From: an uncultured Clostridia bacterium
GTDB taxonomy: Bacteria > Bacillota > Clostridia > Oscillospirales > CAG-272
Direction of reading: 5' to 3'
Assembly: GCA_937894775.1 (NCBI GenBank)
Contig: CALAXC010000239.1
Location: 1 to 18,170 of the forward strand
DNA length: 18,170 nucleotides
The notes beneath the pieces were generated by a model that was not told the origin of the DNA, did no database searches, and was given only the letters and a program-made list of their open reading frames with translations. Positions 1 through 7,471 of this stretch are shown here, one piece after another. The first letter of the stretch is position 1. Every line of letters starts with the position of its first letter. The translations under genes were made by a program, and so were the position numbers.

Positions 1-18
1 TTATTCAAATACAAAGAT

Positions 19-47
19 ATTATACTATAATAAAAAATATCTGTCAA
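19..47 (-). promoter_or_regulatory. Perfect-consensus sigma-A promoter firing out of the window
   Basis: Read on the minus strand, TTGACA (47 to 42) is separated by exactly 17 bases from TATAAT (24 to 19). Both hexamers match the housekeeping sigma consensus at every position. Transcription would start near position 12 and leave the window at its left edge, so the driven gene is not visible. The promoter lies directly after the terminator of the 1666-residue protein gene, which insulates it from that unit. Consensus promoters of this quality often serve stable RNA or highly expressed genes, but that is inference here. Confidence 0.8.
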
Positions 48-56
48 GAGTTTTTG

Positions 57-91
57 AAAAAAAAAGAACGGAGAATTGCTTCTCCGTTCTT
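57..91 (-). terminator. Intrinsic terminator of the secreted-protein operon
   Basis: An 11-bp perfect stem (65-75 with 80-90, arm AGAACGGAGAA) closes a 4-base loop. On the minus strand it is followed by a run of eight to nine T residues (complement of the A run at 57-65). It begins 25 bases after the stop codon of the large secreted protein gene. This is a textbook Rho-independent terminator for minus-strand transcription. Confidence 0.93.
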
Positions 92-115
92 AAAAATTAT
101 TGAATTTTTAAACTG

Positions 116-3100
116 TTAGGTAGTTGGAACAAAGTCGAATTCGCGCTTAACATCGGTAATACCGACAAAATTCTTATACTCAGTAATAATTTGTACCGAT
201 GTTCCAGTCTTTACGTCAAGTTGCATATCCTTGATATCATAATTGTGGAAACCAATTGCCTTAATCTCTTTGGTCTGTGTAGTTCCCATTGAATCAGTAT
301 AAGTCAATGTACAAGTCGAAGACGGTTCATCAGGAAGAATCGTAATATCGATTATAGTATGAATAGTTCCTTTATCAAGTGCAGAATTATCAGCACTATT
401 ACAAATATCAGTTCCGCTTACATAATACAGCATATACTGTCCGGGTGCTAAATCAGATGTTTTCAAAGGATCATCAACAGCATCTGCATAAGACCAATGG
501 TCTGCATTATGATCATATTCCCATTCACCGTACGGTACAATGGTATACCACATCACGCCAGCGGATGTTGAGGAATCACCAGTTGCTGTAACTTTTATTT
601 CCTCTCCCTGAATAAATGTAGTTTTTGCTAAGCTGATACTTCCTTTCACCGTTTCATCACCATTAACTGTCTTTGAAACATAATTATGTGTAACGCCCCA
701 ATTGATGTTATCACTATAATCACGCTCAATAATCTTTATACTGATAGGTTCAGTAACAACATAATCCCAAACTTCAGCTGTTTTTGAATTATAAAACGTC
801 TTATTATTTGCGATAAACCAAATTTTATAATCACCCGCAGGAAGATCTCTTAATTGTGCATCAACTCCAGCCTGGCTCGCTCCAGTACACTCGTTAATAT
901 TAAAAGTATCTGCACTATTATTAGCAACATAGCGCCAAGTAATATATTTATTATCAGTAGTTGTTATATAAATATAAGCTTGATCTCCAACATTCTGAGC
1001 GCTATAAGTTACTGGAATATCTTCGTCCTCAAAGAAATACATCTTAGGCACCGACAATGATGATTCATTATATCTACTGGGGTAATACGCCGTCTTCGTC
1101 ATCGGAATTTCGGGAATTGCCGAATAATTAAGAGTATACGAATCGGATTGAAGATTTGCAACAGTTGTAGTCAAAGATGCGTTCGACGAGGTTATACTAT
1201 CATTATGAACAAGCTCATCTCCGCCTGCTATCCTAATCGTCTGATGGAATACGGGATAGAGCTTACCTGAAGGCTTACCTGAAGGCTCGCCCGATGCATT
1301 GTTAGACTCGGCAACTACAAGAAGATCTCTTACTTCACCCTGAGCTAAAGTGCTAGGCAAAATTATCTTAAGAGAATTCCAACCGACAGAAGGATCATAA
1401 TAACTATCTTCACCCTCTCCATTTGGACCAGAGTTCATAAAGTTACCGTTTTTAAGAGAATCTTCATTCAAATCAGAAGATACTCTTTTAATATTTGTAA
1501 CATAATCGGTATTATTACCGGTACCCGTGTAAAAGTCAGCAACGGTATCATTTATATCAGTCCAGGTAATTCCACCATCAAGAGTATATTTATAATTGTT
1601 TACTCCGTTAGGACAAGCGACAAATCCACTTAAATCGATCGTACCACCGTTTGCAACAGCAAGCGGTGTCGCTGAAGCTTGTCGAGTGTGGAAAATATCC
1701 GTGTTACAAACCTCAAAAGGTGTGTACGTAATTCCACCCGTAGAATAACGCGAATCTATTTCCGTTTTCCATTTATCTAAATAAGTGAAATATGAACCGC
1801 TTTCATATGCAGTGGTAAACGTACTCATATTACCACCGTTAACATAAACCTCATTAACTCTTGAAACAAAAGTTCCTCTATCGTTGGGGTTGTCAGTAGA
1901 ACCGTCACCGTAGACAGCTACGTTGTCGATGCGGGCGACGGGAGCATAGCACATACGATTTGTCTGCTGAGCCGCAACTATAATATCAACAACCTGACCG
2001 GCATAATCGGAAAGATCGATCTTTAGCTGGCTTGCCGCAGTGTTGAATCTACCGTTAGGCCCTTTCGTTCCAAGATAATTAGCCTGTGAAGTAGTATTTG
2101 TAGTTAACCAGTTATTTACATATCCCGTTACCGTAGAATTTCCATCCTCAATACTTGCCATAGCGGTTTGAGTACATTCACTCCATGTTTTTCCACCATC
2201 TGCAGACCAATAATAACCTTGAACACCGCCATAAGATGCAATCCAGCCTGAAACAGTAAGTGTAGTCTTTACGGGAATGTCTCTAAACATCGTAATTAAA
2301 TTGTCAAGACTAATCACTTCTCTTTCAACATTGTTGTAATAAACACCGTAATGAACATCATCGTTAATTGCAGGATATCGACTATATTTCTTCCCAGTAT
2401 ACACATAATACTCATTATCCGTCACCACAGATACGCCTTTTCCCACTGCCAAAGCATCATTAGAAATGCTTGTTGACACCGGAGTTGCAGCATCCGTCAC
2501 AGAAATATCAGAAGAAATACCAGTTATTTTAGAAATATAATTTTTAGCATCGTTGAAATTCTCCAATCGGAATATCTCACATCTTGCATTAGGTTTATCT
2601 CTTGGAACTGCCGCAAAAATTATATCAATACCCGATAAGTGTGAATATTCAGAAATATCTGCATATATCTTATATCCCAAGAAATCTGCATTGATTTGTG
2701 AATTACGCGCCACCCATACGGTGCCACTATACGTGCTATCACCACCGGTATTTTGAAAATCAATAAAAGTTTTATAATTAGATGTTTGTTCTGTTCTATT
2801 TTTTATACGTGGATTTATCTTTTTTTCAGCCTCGGTCAGCATCGCGGCATCTGCATCAGTCGGACCACCGTCAGCATATTTCATATCATGCCACGTTTTA
2901 CCGTTGTCAGCCGACCAGACGTACTTATCCACACCTTGATCGACAACACAATATCCGGATAAATAAACCTTTAATTTATCTGCACTATTAACAAGGCCGG
3001 AAACATCATATCCAGCACCGTATACATTATTAGCTACTTCAACAAGTGTTGGACTATATCCACGCGCCTGATAGCTTTGACCTGTACTGTTCGAGCCTCT

Positions 3101-5116
3101 ATAAAGCCCTGCTGCATTGTAGTTAGCATCTGTTAAAGTACTTGATCCCAATCTAACACCAACATTACTATACGACATTCCCGAAGTATCTGCAGCCATT
3201 ACATATTCGGGATCACCTATATTTGAAGCGTAACTAACAACTTCTTCTATTCTAACATTTTCAATTTTTATTCTATACCAAGATGTCGGATTAAGAGAGT
3301 CAAAAGAGAAACACCAATAAAGATTAAGTTTTTGGTTAATGTCGGTACCAGTATATTTTGTAACAGGTGTATTAACATCCAAAGCTGCTCGTTCACCAAC
3401 AATATCAAAAGTAAAAGCGGTGTTTTTAAACGTAAGCCAATGAATATAATTCTCACCGTTATAATCCGAATGTCGTTCTGCATTCAACCAGTTGATATTT
3501 GAAGTAGCGTTACAGTAATAGTTGTTAGAATTCGTATTCGTTGTTATGGCAAGATTGTTGCCCGTAGCATATTTCGTTAGCTCATCATATCGGGTAACTT
3601 CGTGAGTATCATATCCCCTTTGTGCCATTCCGTAAAGAACACGAGTTTTATTGTGAATTTGTCGAGTGTATCCTTGCACAGCTGATTTATACAAATAAGA
3701 CTGCATCATAAGATCCGTGGGGTTAGCATTACCAAAGAAATAACCGTGTCCACCACCGTAAGCATTAAGCTGTGGATCATAGTCGCCATAAGACTCCCAC
3801 GAGTTTCCGTCACTATCCTTATCTTCGCGATAAGAAGTAGGGCCTTGTTTTGCAATCGAAAAATCAAAAGTCACTCTATATTTAGTGTTTGCATAAACAT
3901 TCCTTATAGGAACATAAAACGCCAAAGGATTTGTATAATTATACTTAATACTTTTATCACTATTTAATACATTATCCGAACCCATAAGAGGAGATTCATC
4001 ACTATAATCCCAGCCAAAATAAACAGGTTCTGCTTGCATTTGCATGCTATCATACGTAGCATCAGTAACAAAAGTACCGCGCGCTACAGTAGGACGAGTT
4101 ATACCTAACGTATCATACCCAGATACATTACTCGAAGGGATGGTAGGTTTGCTGTCTCCATGAGTATTGGTATAAAAATTACCCGTTGCATCCGTTGACC
4201 CAAAAGCCTTATTAGGTATAATAGTCATATTCTTATACTTCATATTCGGAAAATCCACGTATGGAGCATTATTATCAGGAGCTAAAATTTTATCAAAGGA
4301 AACATTGTCAAGAGTCAAAACTATAGTAGTATTTGCTACAGTTGCATCATGTCCTCTAACACCATTAAAATCCCACACCCAAATAACATAACCTTCTTTT
4401 ACATCATCAGCGTTTACATCAAAAGTAAGACTTACATTTTCTGCTCGAGTAGGAGAAACGGTTTTCCATAAGCAGTTATCATTGGCATTAAAAAGCTTTT
4501 TTGAAACGACGTCGGGATTCTTAGAATAATATGGAATTCTTGAACCGTTTTTATGAGTAGCGTTATCCGCACCAATACGAAAAACAAAGTTTTTTCCAAA
4601 CTCGGCAGTAACAGGACCGCTTGTATCAATCACATCTCCTTCTGACACGACCTGACATCCTACGCCATACGAAAAAATTCCGGAAAAGCCCTTGTCCATA
4701 GCAGCAGGCTTCACCTCGTTACCTTTAGAATCATATGTAATGCCTTCATAAAGATCAGAAAATTCCGTATAACTTGAATTACGAAGCAAATCATATTTAA
4801 ATTTTAAAGAATACTTTCCTGTCTCACTCACAGGTATCGCAATTTGATACCTCACACCGCCTCCATTTTCATTTCGAAACATAAAAGATTCTCTTATATT
4901 TTCAGAATTTTGATAAATTCCGCTTTTAACTCCATACCTGTCAGCCTTATAATATTTCCACGCCAAATCAGGAGTAGCCTTAATATCAAGCTTCTGAGAA
5001 AGTGACTTTACATACTCGGCGCTTGTTGTTCCGAGCAAAGTAGATACCATCATCGCCGCCAAAAGAAGCACCGCTGTACCTACCATTACTATTTTTGATA
5101 ATACTCTTTTTTTCAT
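116..5116 (-). CDS. Very large secreted modular beta-rich protein with Asp-box modules
   Basis: A 1666-residue protein that I do not recognise as a named family. Residues 1-33 form an export signal: basic start, hydrophobic segment at about 9-29, then TTSAEYVKS, which resembles SipW-type signals and the start of the upstream gene. Residues about 75-277 and 345-627 look like two long beta-sandwich regions, each ending in an I/L-x-N-V-type strand (LDNVSF, IENVRI). Three modules follow, each with [LV]SG[YWF], then GVxxYxx[ST]xDxGxTW; the Asp-box-like motifs are at 735-742, 971-978 and 1178-1185. Two Ig-like repeats occupy about 1350-1463 and 1492-1594 (alignable starts, then DLPAGDY and DLAPGQY), and a 68-residue tail ends the protein. 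No LPXTG, SLH, dockerin or catalytic motif is visible. It starts 19 bases after the 225-residue gene, with AAGGAG 11 bases upstream of ATG. A surface adhesin, matrix or glycan-binding role is inference. Confidence 0.9.
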   Translation of the reverse strand: MKKRVLSKIVMVGTAVLLLAAMMVSTLLGTTSAEYVKSLSQKLDIKATPDLAWKYYKADRYGVKSGIYQNSENIRESFMFRNENGGGVRYQIAIPVSETGKYSLKFKYDLLRNSSYTEFSDLYEGITYDSKGNEVKPAAMDKGFSGIFSYGVGCQVVSEGDVIDTSGPVTAEFGKNFVFRIGADNATHKNGSRIPYYSKNPDVVSKKLFNANDNCLWKTVSPTRAENVSLTFDVNADDVKEGYVIWVWDFNGVRGHDATVANTTIVLTLDNVSFDKILAPDNNAPYVDFPNMKYKNMTIIPNKAFGSTDATGNFYTNTHGDSKPTIPSSNVSGYDTLGITRPTVARGTFVTDATYDSMQMQAEPVYFGWDYSDESPLMGSDNVLNSDKSIKYNYTNPLAFYVPIRNVYANTKYRVTFDFSIAKQGPTSYREDKDSDGNSWESYGDYDPQLNAYGGGHGYFFGNANPTDLMMQSYLYKSAVQGYTRQIHNKTRVLYGMAQRGYDTHEVTRYDELTKYATGNNLAITTNTNSNNYYCNATSNINWLNAERHSDYNGENYIHWLTFKNTAFTFDIVGERAALDVNTPVTKYTGTDINQKLNLYWCFSFDSLNPTSWYRIKIENVRIEEVVSYASNIGDPEYVMAADTSGMSYSNVGVRLGSSTLTDANYNAAGLYRGSNSTGQSYQARGYSPTLVEVANNVYGAGYDVSGLVNSADKLKVYLSGYCVVDQGVDKYVWSADNGKTWHDMKYADGGPTDADAAMLTEAEKKINPRIKNRTEQTSNYKTFIDFQNTGGDSTYSGTVWVARNSQINADFLGYKIYADISEYSHLSGIDIIFAAVPRDKPNARCEIFRLENFNDAKNYISKITGISSDISVTDAATPVSTSISNDALAVGKGVSVVTDNEYYVYTGKKYSRYPAINDDVHYGVYYNNVEREVISLDNLITMFRDIPVKTTLTVSGWIASYGGVQGYYWSADGGKTWSECTQTAMASIEDGNSTVTGYVNNWLTTNTTSQANYLGTKGPNGRFNTAASQLKIDLSDYAGQVVDIIVAAQQTNRMCYAPVARIDNVAVYGDGSTDNPNDRGTFVSRVNEVYVNGGNMSTFTTAYESGSYFTYLDKWKTEIDSRYSTGGITYTPFEVCNTDIFHTRQASATPLAVANGGTIDLSGFVACPNGVNNYKYTLDGGITWTDINDTVADFYTGTGNNTDYVTNIKRVSSDLNEDSLKNGNFMNSGPNGEGEDSYYDPSVGWNSLKIILPSTLAQGEVRDLLVVAESNNASGEPSGKPSGKLYPVFHQTIRIAGGDELVHNDSITSSNASLTTTVANLQSDSYTLNYSAIPEIPMTKTAYYPSRYNESSLSVPKMYFFEDEDIPVTYSAQNVGDQAYIYITTTDNKYITWRYVANNSADTFNINECTGASQAGVDAQLRDLPAGDYKIWFIANNKTFYNSKTAEVWDYVVTEPISIKIIERDYSDNINWGVTHNYVSKTVNGDETVKGSISLAKTTFIQGEEIKVTATGDSSTSAGVMWYTIVPYGEWEYDHNADHWSYADAVDDPLKTSDLAPGQYMLYYVSGTDICNSADNSALDKGTIHTIIDITILPDEPSSTCTLTYTDSMGTTQTKEIKAIGFHNYDIKDMQLDVKTGTSVQIITEYKNFVGITDVKREFDFVPTT
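1261..1284. repeat. 12-bp tandem duplication inside the large secreted protein gene
   Basis: GCTTACCTGAAG occurs twice head to tail, followed by a degenerate third copy (GCTCGCCCGATG). On the coding strand it gives the repeated tetrapeptide PSGK within GEPSGKPSGKL, residues about 1276-1286. It looks like replication slippage in a flexible loop of the third Asp-box module. Confidence 0.8.
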
Positions 5117-5135
5117 CTTTAGTTAAGCTCCTTTA

Positions 5136-5813
5136 TCAGTCTAATACAGGCTCTATCTGTGTACCCGTTGCCGTTATCGTCACGCCTTGATATGCCGTGA
5201 AGAAATCAGCTTGATTATCAGTCGCCGATGTATTGTTATAGAAGGTGAATTCAAGTCTGTAATCAAAAGATCTCGGCTTTCCTACAGCGACATCAAATAT
5301 TTCGTTATAGGTCCATTCAGTTAAATCAACTTGAGTTCCCATTGTTGTTATCTCGGTCAAGCTTTCGCTCTCCGTTCCCTTATTGTTTATCTTATAAACC
5401 TTGTATGAGAAACGCAAGCCGTCTCTGTAATGTGACTCGTAATCAAAATCTTCCGGACCATCTTTTCTGATCGGTTTTACGATCTTATCAGCTATCGCAG
5501 AGGTAAAGTTTATTTTAAGATCAAGCTTGGTTCGAACCTCGTTTTCGTCCATCACAATGCTAAAATCATAATGCTTTATTACTTCGGTATGCCCAAGCGC
5601 AGAACCAGGCTCACCGTCTCTTGCATAATTGTATTCTATCATTGGATCGTCATCGCTGTCATAAACAATATCAAACATCGCAGGTCGGGTATTATATTTT
5701 GGTTCAACCGTGCTTACATACCTTGCATACGTGCTTGATGTCAATATCGCTGAAACCAACGCAAGCATCGCAAGCACTATCAGTACCCGTTTGAAAATTT
5801 TACTTGTCTTCAT
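5136..5813 (-). CDS. Small secreted protein with SipW-type signal (TasA/camelysin-like)
   Basis: A 225-residue protein with an N-terminal export segment: KTSKIFKR, then a hydrophobic helix at about 8-27, then STYARYVSTV, where cleavage after Ala30 is plausible. This pattern is typical of SipW-dependent substrates such as TasA and camelysin (matrix or surface proteins). The body is polar, has no cysteine and is beta-rich, with YDFSIVMDENEV at about 82-93 and a C-terminal GVTITATGTQIE that resembles the last strand of many clostridial TasA-like proteins. I chose the ATG at 5813 because AGGGG lies 7 bases upstream; a longer frame to 5840 would place that site inside the coding region. It is the first gene of a two-gene unit, 19 bases before the 1666-residue gene. 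Family assignment rests on signal type and terminal strands only, so treat it as tentative. Confidence 0.85.
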   Translation of the reverse strand: MKTSKIFKRVLIVLAMLALVSAILTSSTYARYVSTVEPKYNTRPAMFDIVYDSDDDPMIEYNYARDGEPGSALGHTEVIKHYDFSIVMDENEVRTKLDLKINFTSAIADKIVKPIRKDGPEDFDYESHYRDGLRFSYKVYKINNKGTESESLTEITTMGTQVDLTEWTYNEIFDVAVGKPRSFDYRLEFTFYNNTSATDNQADFFTAYQGVTITATGTQIEPVLD

Positions 5814-5870
5814 TTGAAATCCCCTTTCAAAACGTCGCAAAATCTATTAATAAAGTCCATTCAAGAACGC

Positions 5871-5889
5871 ATAATTATCAGATAATTAT
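5871..5889. promoter_or_regulatory. Operator-like palindrome at the start of the secreted-protein transcript
   Basis: ATAATTATC (5871-5879) and GATAATTAT (5881-5889) form a perfect 9-bp inverted repeat with a one-base centre. With the promoter just upstream, it covers about +5 to +23 of the transcript. Such placement suits a homodimeric repressor that blocks promoter clearance. It could instead form a small AU hairpin at the mRNA 5' end. No regulator gene is present in the window. Confidence 0.5.
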
Positions 5890-5899
5890 ACTTGGAATA

Positions 5900-5928
5900 A
5901 TTTTAGCACATTTTTTGATATTTGTCAA
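5900..5928 (-). promoter_or_regulatory. Sigma-A promoter of the secreted-protein operon
   Basis: On the minus strand, TTGACA (5928-5923) lies 17 bases before TAAAAT (5905-5900), with TGC immediately before the -10 giving an extended -10 element. Predicted transcription start is an A near 5893, which leaves a leader of about 80 bases before the ATG at 5813. It lies downstream of a probable terminator for the preceding desulfurase gene, so the two secreted-protein genes form an independent unit. Confidence 0.85.
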
Positions 5929-5960
5929 CACTTTTGCGCCCATTTATTATATAAGTACGT

Positions 5961-6010
5961 AAAAAACAAATGACGTCCGCTTTTTTTACCAAAAACAGGC
6001 GCCATTTTTT
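5961..6010 (-). terminator. Probable intrinsic terminator after the desulfurase-family gene
   Basis: On the minus strand, AAATGGCG (6007-6000) pairs with CGTCATTT (5975-5968), with one G-T wobble. The loop contains a second inner pairing of TTTTT with AAAAA. The outer arm is followed by GTTTTTTAC. The stem is imperfect and long, but position (just after the stop at 6021) and the T run support termination. Confidence 0.6.
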
Positions 6011-6020
6011 ATGAATTTTG

Positions 6021-7175
6021 CTATTTATAATTTTTCAAAGCCTCGCAAAGGCTATCTATATGTCTTTCGTTATTGAAGATCCCAAAGCTTATTCGCACTC
6101 CGCCTCTCTCCAACGTTCCGAGCGTTCTATGCGCTATCGCCGCGCAATGGTATCCGCCTCTTGCGCATATTCCGCAGGAATCGAGGTATTTTGCAACCTC
6201 CTCCGAATCGAGATCTCTGAAAGAAAAAAGCATCACCGCGCCCTCGCAATCGGGTGCGAACACTCTTATTCCGTCGATTTTTTCGAGTTTTCGCTTCGCA
6301 TAAGAAAAAAGGTCGCTTGCGTGCTTTTCGACGGCACTTATCCCGATTCCCCGCAAAACGTCTATTCCTTCGCCAAGTCCTGCTATCGCAGGGATCGGCA
6401 ACGTTCCCGCCTCATATCTTTCGGGACTCTCCTCTGACATTTCACCCGTCAGCGAATCGACTCCGTTTCCGCCCTCAAAAAGCGTTTGCATCTTAACTCC
6501 GTCTGCGAGCAGTACGGCTCCGCAGCCCTGCGGTCCAAGAAGTCCCTTATGTCCCGGGACGCACAATACGTCTATATTCATTTTCTTCATAGAAATATCA
6601 AAATGCCCCGCCGCCTGTGCTCCGTCGACCGCAAAGGTTATTCCCTTTTCACGGCATAGCCCTCCTATCTTCTCAAGCGGAAGCCTTACCGAGCATATAT
6701 TGCTTGCCCCCGTACAAAACAGCATCGTTGTATTTTTCCGCACTTTTTGAGCTATATTTTTTAATATTTCATCATCATCGAGCCTTCTGCCGTTTCGTAT
6801 CGTCGTGAACACGTCATACTGTATATATCCCCTCTTAAAAAGCTTATATATCGGGCGATACACCGAATTATGCTCAAGATCCGAAATTAAAATATGATCG
6901 CCCTTTCGCAAAATTCCCTTTATGCAAAGATTGATCCCCTGCGTTGTATTCATTGTAAAAAACGTCAGTTCAGGATCATTATTTTCGAACAATTCAGTAA
7001 GCTTTTCTCTGCAAGAGAAAACTATTTCCGCCGCTTCAAGCGAGGACCTATATCCGCCCCTTCCGGCATTTCCTCCGCAATACAGCATAAATCTTTTTAC
7101 CGCATCGCTCACCGCATACGGCTTTGGAAAGCTCGTTGCGGCATTGTCAAGATATATCACGTTTCGTTCGTCCAT
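6021..7175 (-). CDS. Cysteine desulfurase family protein (class V aminotransferase fold)
   Basis: A 384-residue PLP enzyme, normal length for cysteine desulfurases. The start YLDNAATSFPKP is typical of the family. Visible residues: EHNS with His102 (cofactor stacking), Asp184 and Gln187 in VDGAQAAGH, the Schiff-base lysine Lys210 in GHKGLLGPQG, and the catalytic cysteine Cys344 in RGGYHCAA. The family usually has HCAP at that site; here it is HCAA. These features predict release of sulfur (or selenium) from cysteine (or selenocysteine) as an enzyme-bound persulfide. The ATG overlaps the end of the DUF3343 gene by 19 bases, so the two are co-translated and probably functional partners. It most resembles the EF2568-type subgroup (TIGR01977) rather than housekeeping IscS or SufS, and no iscU or suf gene is adjacent. 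The acceptor of the sulfur is not shown by the sequence. Confidence 0.92.
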   Translation of the reverse strand: MDERNVIYLDNAATSFPKPYAVSDAVKRFMLYCGGNAGRGGYRSSLEAAEIVFSCREKLTELFENNDPELTFFTMNTTQGINLCIKGILRKGDHILISDLEHNSVYRPIYKLFKRGYIQYDVFTTIRNGRRLDDDEILKNIAQKVRKNTTMLFCTGASNICSVRLPLEKIGGLCREKGITFAVDGAQAAGHFDISMKKMNIDVLCVPGHKGLLGPQGCGAVLLADGVKMQTLFEGGNGVDSLTGEMSEESPERYEAGTLPIPAIAGLGEGIDVLRGIGISAVEKHASDLFSYAKRKLEKIDGIRVFAPDCEGAVMLFSFRDLDSEEVAKYLDSCGICARGGYHCAAIAHRTLGTLERGGVRISFGIFNNERHIDSLCEALKNYK

Positions 7176-7387
7176 CGTTTCACCCTGACCTTTGCCTTAC
7201 CGAACAGATTTTCGGTATTATCTCTATATGAACACGAAATAAGAATTCCGTACGCGCAGCCCTTTCCGCTTGATCCGCTTTTGACTACCGTGCTCGGTAT
7301 CGCAGCAGCACTCAAAATCTTCTGCGCCTTCATCGCCTGCGTGACAGATCCTATCTCTGCTATGCAATTATTATAAAGATCATTCAC
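7157..7387 (-). CDS. DUF3343 (PF11823) putative Se/S carrier-like protein
   Basis: A 76-residue protein of the DUF3343 family, recognised by the GCAYGI motif around Cys44 and the preceding helix with AMKAQKIL. Family members are small single-domain proteins often encoded beside class V desulfurase-like enzymes; the conserved cysteine is thought to carry sulfur or selenium. Cys8 and Cys52 are also present. The start is GTG (7387-7385), preceded by AGGAGGTG with 9 bases between AGGAGG and GTG; the ATG two codons along is out of frame. The TGA stop lies 19 bases inside the next gene, which fits translational coupling. It starts 35 bases after the rplQ terminator, so its expression needs either read-through or a weak local promoter. 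Confidence 0.85.
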   Translation of the reverse strand: MNDLYNNCIAEIGSVTQAMKAQKILSAAAIPSTVVKSGSSGKGCAYGILISCSYRDNTENLFGKAKVRVKRWTNET

Positions 7388-7408
7388 AGTTTTTCACCTC
7401 CTCGTTAT

Positions 7409-7437
7409 ATTGTATGCATAACAAAAAAGGTTGTCGC
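7409..7437 (-). promoter_or_regulatory. Possible weak promoter for the DUF3343-desulfurase pair
   Basis: On the minus strand, GCGACA (7437-7432) lies 17 bases before TACAAT (7414-7409). The -35 matches TTGACA at four of six positions and sits within the terminator stem. Transcription would begin almost at the ribosome binding site, giving a leader of only about 20 bases. The call is weak; terminator read-through is an alternative. Confidence 0.3.
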
Positions 7438-7454
7438 ATTTGCGACAACCTTTT
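7423..7454 (-). terminator. Intrinsic terminator of the ribosomal protein operon
   Basis: GGTTGTCGC (7429-7437) and GCGACAACC (7442-7450) form a 9-bp perfect stem with a 4-base loop, extended by four A-T pairs. On the minus strand the stem is followed by TTTTTT. It begins 17 bases after the rplQ stop. The flanking A and T runs are symmetrical enough to act in both directions, though no plus-strand gene is present. Confidence 0.93.
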
Positions 7455-7471
7455 GTTGGCTTTTTATTTTA

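Noticed and set aside
116..5116. Sialidase or other propeller hydrolase assignment from the Asp-boxes
   Set aside because: Only three boxes at more than 200-residue spacing, and no sialidase arginine triad or FRIP motif is visible, so an enzyme call is not supported.
6018..6437. Plus-strand open frames opposite the desulfurase-family gene
   Set aside because: The minus-strand gene has all its catalytic residues; the opposite frames are unexplained only by chance openness.
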